Shown one piece after another: positions 22,010-22,330 of a stretch of 22,330 bases of DNA; position 1 is the first letter of the stretch, and the number at the start of each line of letters is the position of its first letter. The stretch lies in assembly GCA_900546745.1 (NCBI GenBank), contig URDT01000020.1:1-22330 (forward strand), given 5' to 3'. The notes beneath the pieces were generated by a model. It did no database searches and was not told the origin of the DNA. It saw only the letters and a program-made list of their open reading frames with translations. The position numbers and the translations under genes are program-made. Source of the stretch: an uncultured Mycoplasmatota bacterium (GTDB lineage: Bacteria; Bacillota_I; Bacilli_A; RF39; UBA660).

Positions 22010-22330
22010 TTATTTATATAGCTTTTCAATTTCTTCTTTTGTTAAAGCTGTAGCTTTCATGATAATATCAATATCTACATTTTGAGATAGTAAATTTTTA
22101 GCTACCCTTATAATTCCTTGTTCAATGCCTTGTTTGATACCTTCTTGTTTTGCACCTTTTAATCTGGTATTCAATATTTTTTGTTCTACTTTCTCAGCAT
22201 CATATAATCCTATAATTTTCTCATCACTACTAATATTTTCTAATGTTTCATAAGCTTCTTCCATAATCTCATCTTCCTTTATTTCTCTTTTATATTTTTC
22301 TATATCTTCTTGAAAGAGAATACATAATTT
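22010..22330 (-). CDS. Rpn-family PD-(D/E)XK nuclease / putative transposase, C-terminal part (gene continues past the window edge)
   Basis: The reading frame stays open to the right edge, so only the last 106 or so codons are seen and the start is outside the window. LCILFQEDIEKYKREIKEDE and SSDEKIIGLYDAEKVEQK match the intact Rpn-type protein at 6033-6845 almost residue for residue. The tail differs by extra GIKQGIEQG repeats, a variable feature of this family, before the same NLLSQNVDIDIIMKAT-type ending module. The nuclease centre lies outside the window. Two copies 16 kb apart in the same orientation fit a multicopy family. Confidence 0.8.
   Translation of the reverse strand, partial: KLCILFQEDIEKYKREIKEDEIMEEAYETLENISSDEKIIGLYDAEKVEQKILNTRLKGAKQEGIKQGIEQGIIRVAKNLLSQNVDIDIIMKATALTKEEIEKLYK

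Overview
The window is an AT-rich stretch from a low-GC member of the Bacillota. Every gene I can support is on the minus strand, so transcription runs from high to low coordinates. Three things point to a Bacilli-type genome. L27 carries the N-terminal extension that the Prp protease removes, with prp between rplU and rpmA. An L21 leader RNA precedes rplU. The gene order from a SPOR-domain gene through radC, mreC, mreD, spoIVFA, spoIVFB, rplU, prp and rpmA to obg follows the Bacillus subtilis chromosome. TGA and TAG both end genes normally, so the code looks standard. The exact taxon is not decidable; an uncultured gut-type Bacilli lineage is an inference.

Layout in direction of transcription. 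At 22330-22010 is the 3' end of an Rpn-type PD-(D/E)XK nuclease gene. At 21930-18197 is a cell-shape and sporulation operon: SPOR protein, RadC, MreC, MreD, SpoIVFA-like, SpoIVFB-like. At 18219-17171 is the L21-Prp-L27 operon with a strong promoter, L21 leader and terminator. At 17171-8676 is a large insertion relative to B. subtilis: a broken MurE-like ligase, a cytoplasmic serine hydrolase, a C26 glutamine-amidotransferase-type hydrolase, an adenylate-forming ligase, a membrane hybrid histidine kinase and an HPt-receiver protein. At 8608-6940 are a nucleotidyltransferase-like protein and ObgE. At 6845-6033 is an intact Rpn-type gene. At 5956-3096 are an SOS-type Y-family polymerase with YolD, under a promoter with a LexA box, followed by truB. 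At 2988-2 is a sulfur and thiol redox operon: cysteine desulfurase, Qnr-like pentapeptide protein, small thioredoxin, and a thioredoxin-CcdA membrane protein.

Two points stand out. First, between rpmA and obg, where B. subtilis keeps the phosphotransferase gene spo0B, this genome has a hybrid kinase and an HPt-receiver protein. Together these could form a phosphorelay, with no DNA-binding output domain in the window. Second, the same interval holds a MurE-like/serine hydrolase/C26/adenylate-ligase cassette that I do not recognise as a described system. Its MurE-like gene has an in-frame TGA and a one-base homopolymer frameshift, and lacks the usual MurE amino-acid-recognition motifs. The downstream genes keep their own promoters. 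The cassette is bracketed by two identical 22-base terminator repeats, each followed by a promoter.

No tRNA, rRNA, CRISPR array, classical IS transposase or replication origin was seen. No gene-free stretch exceeds about 120 bases once the Mur pseudogene is counted.
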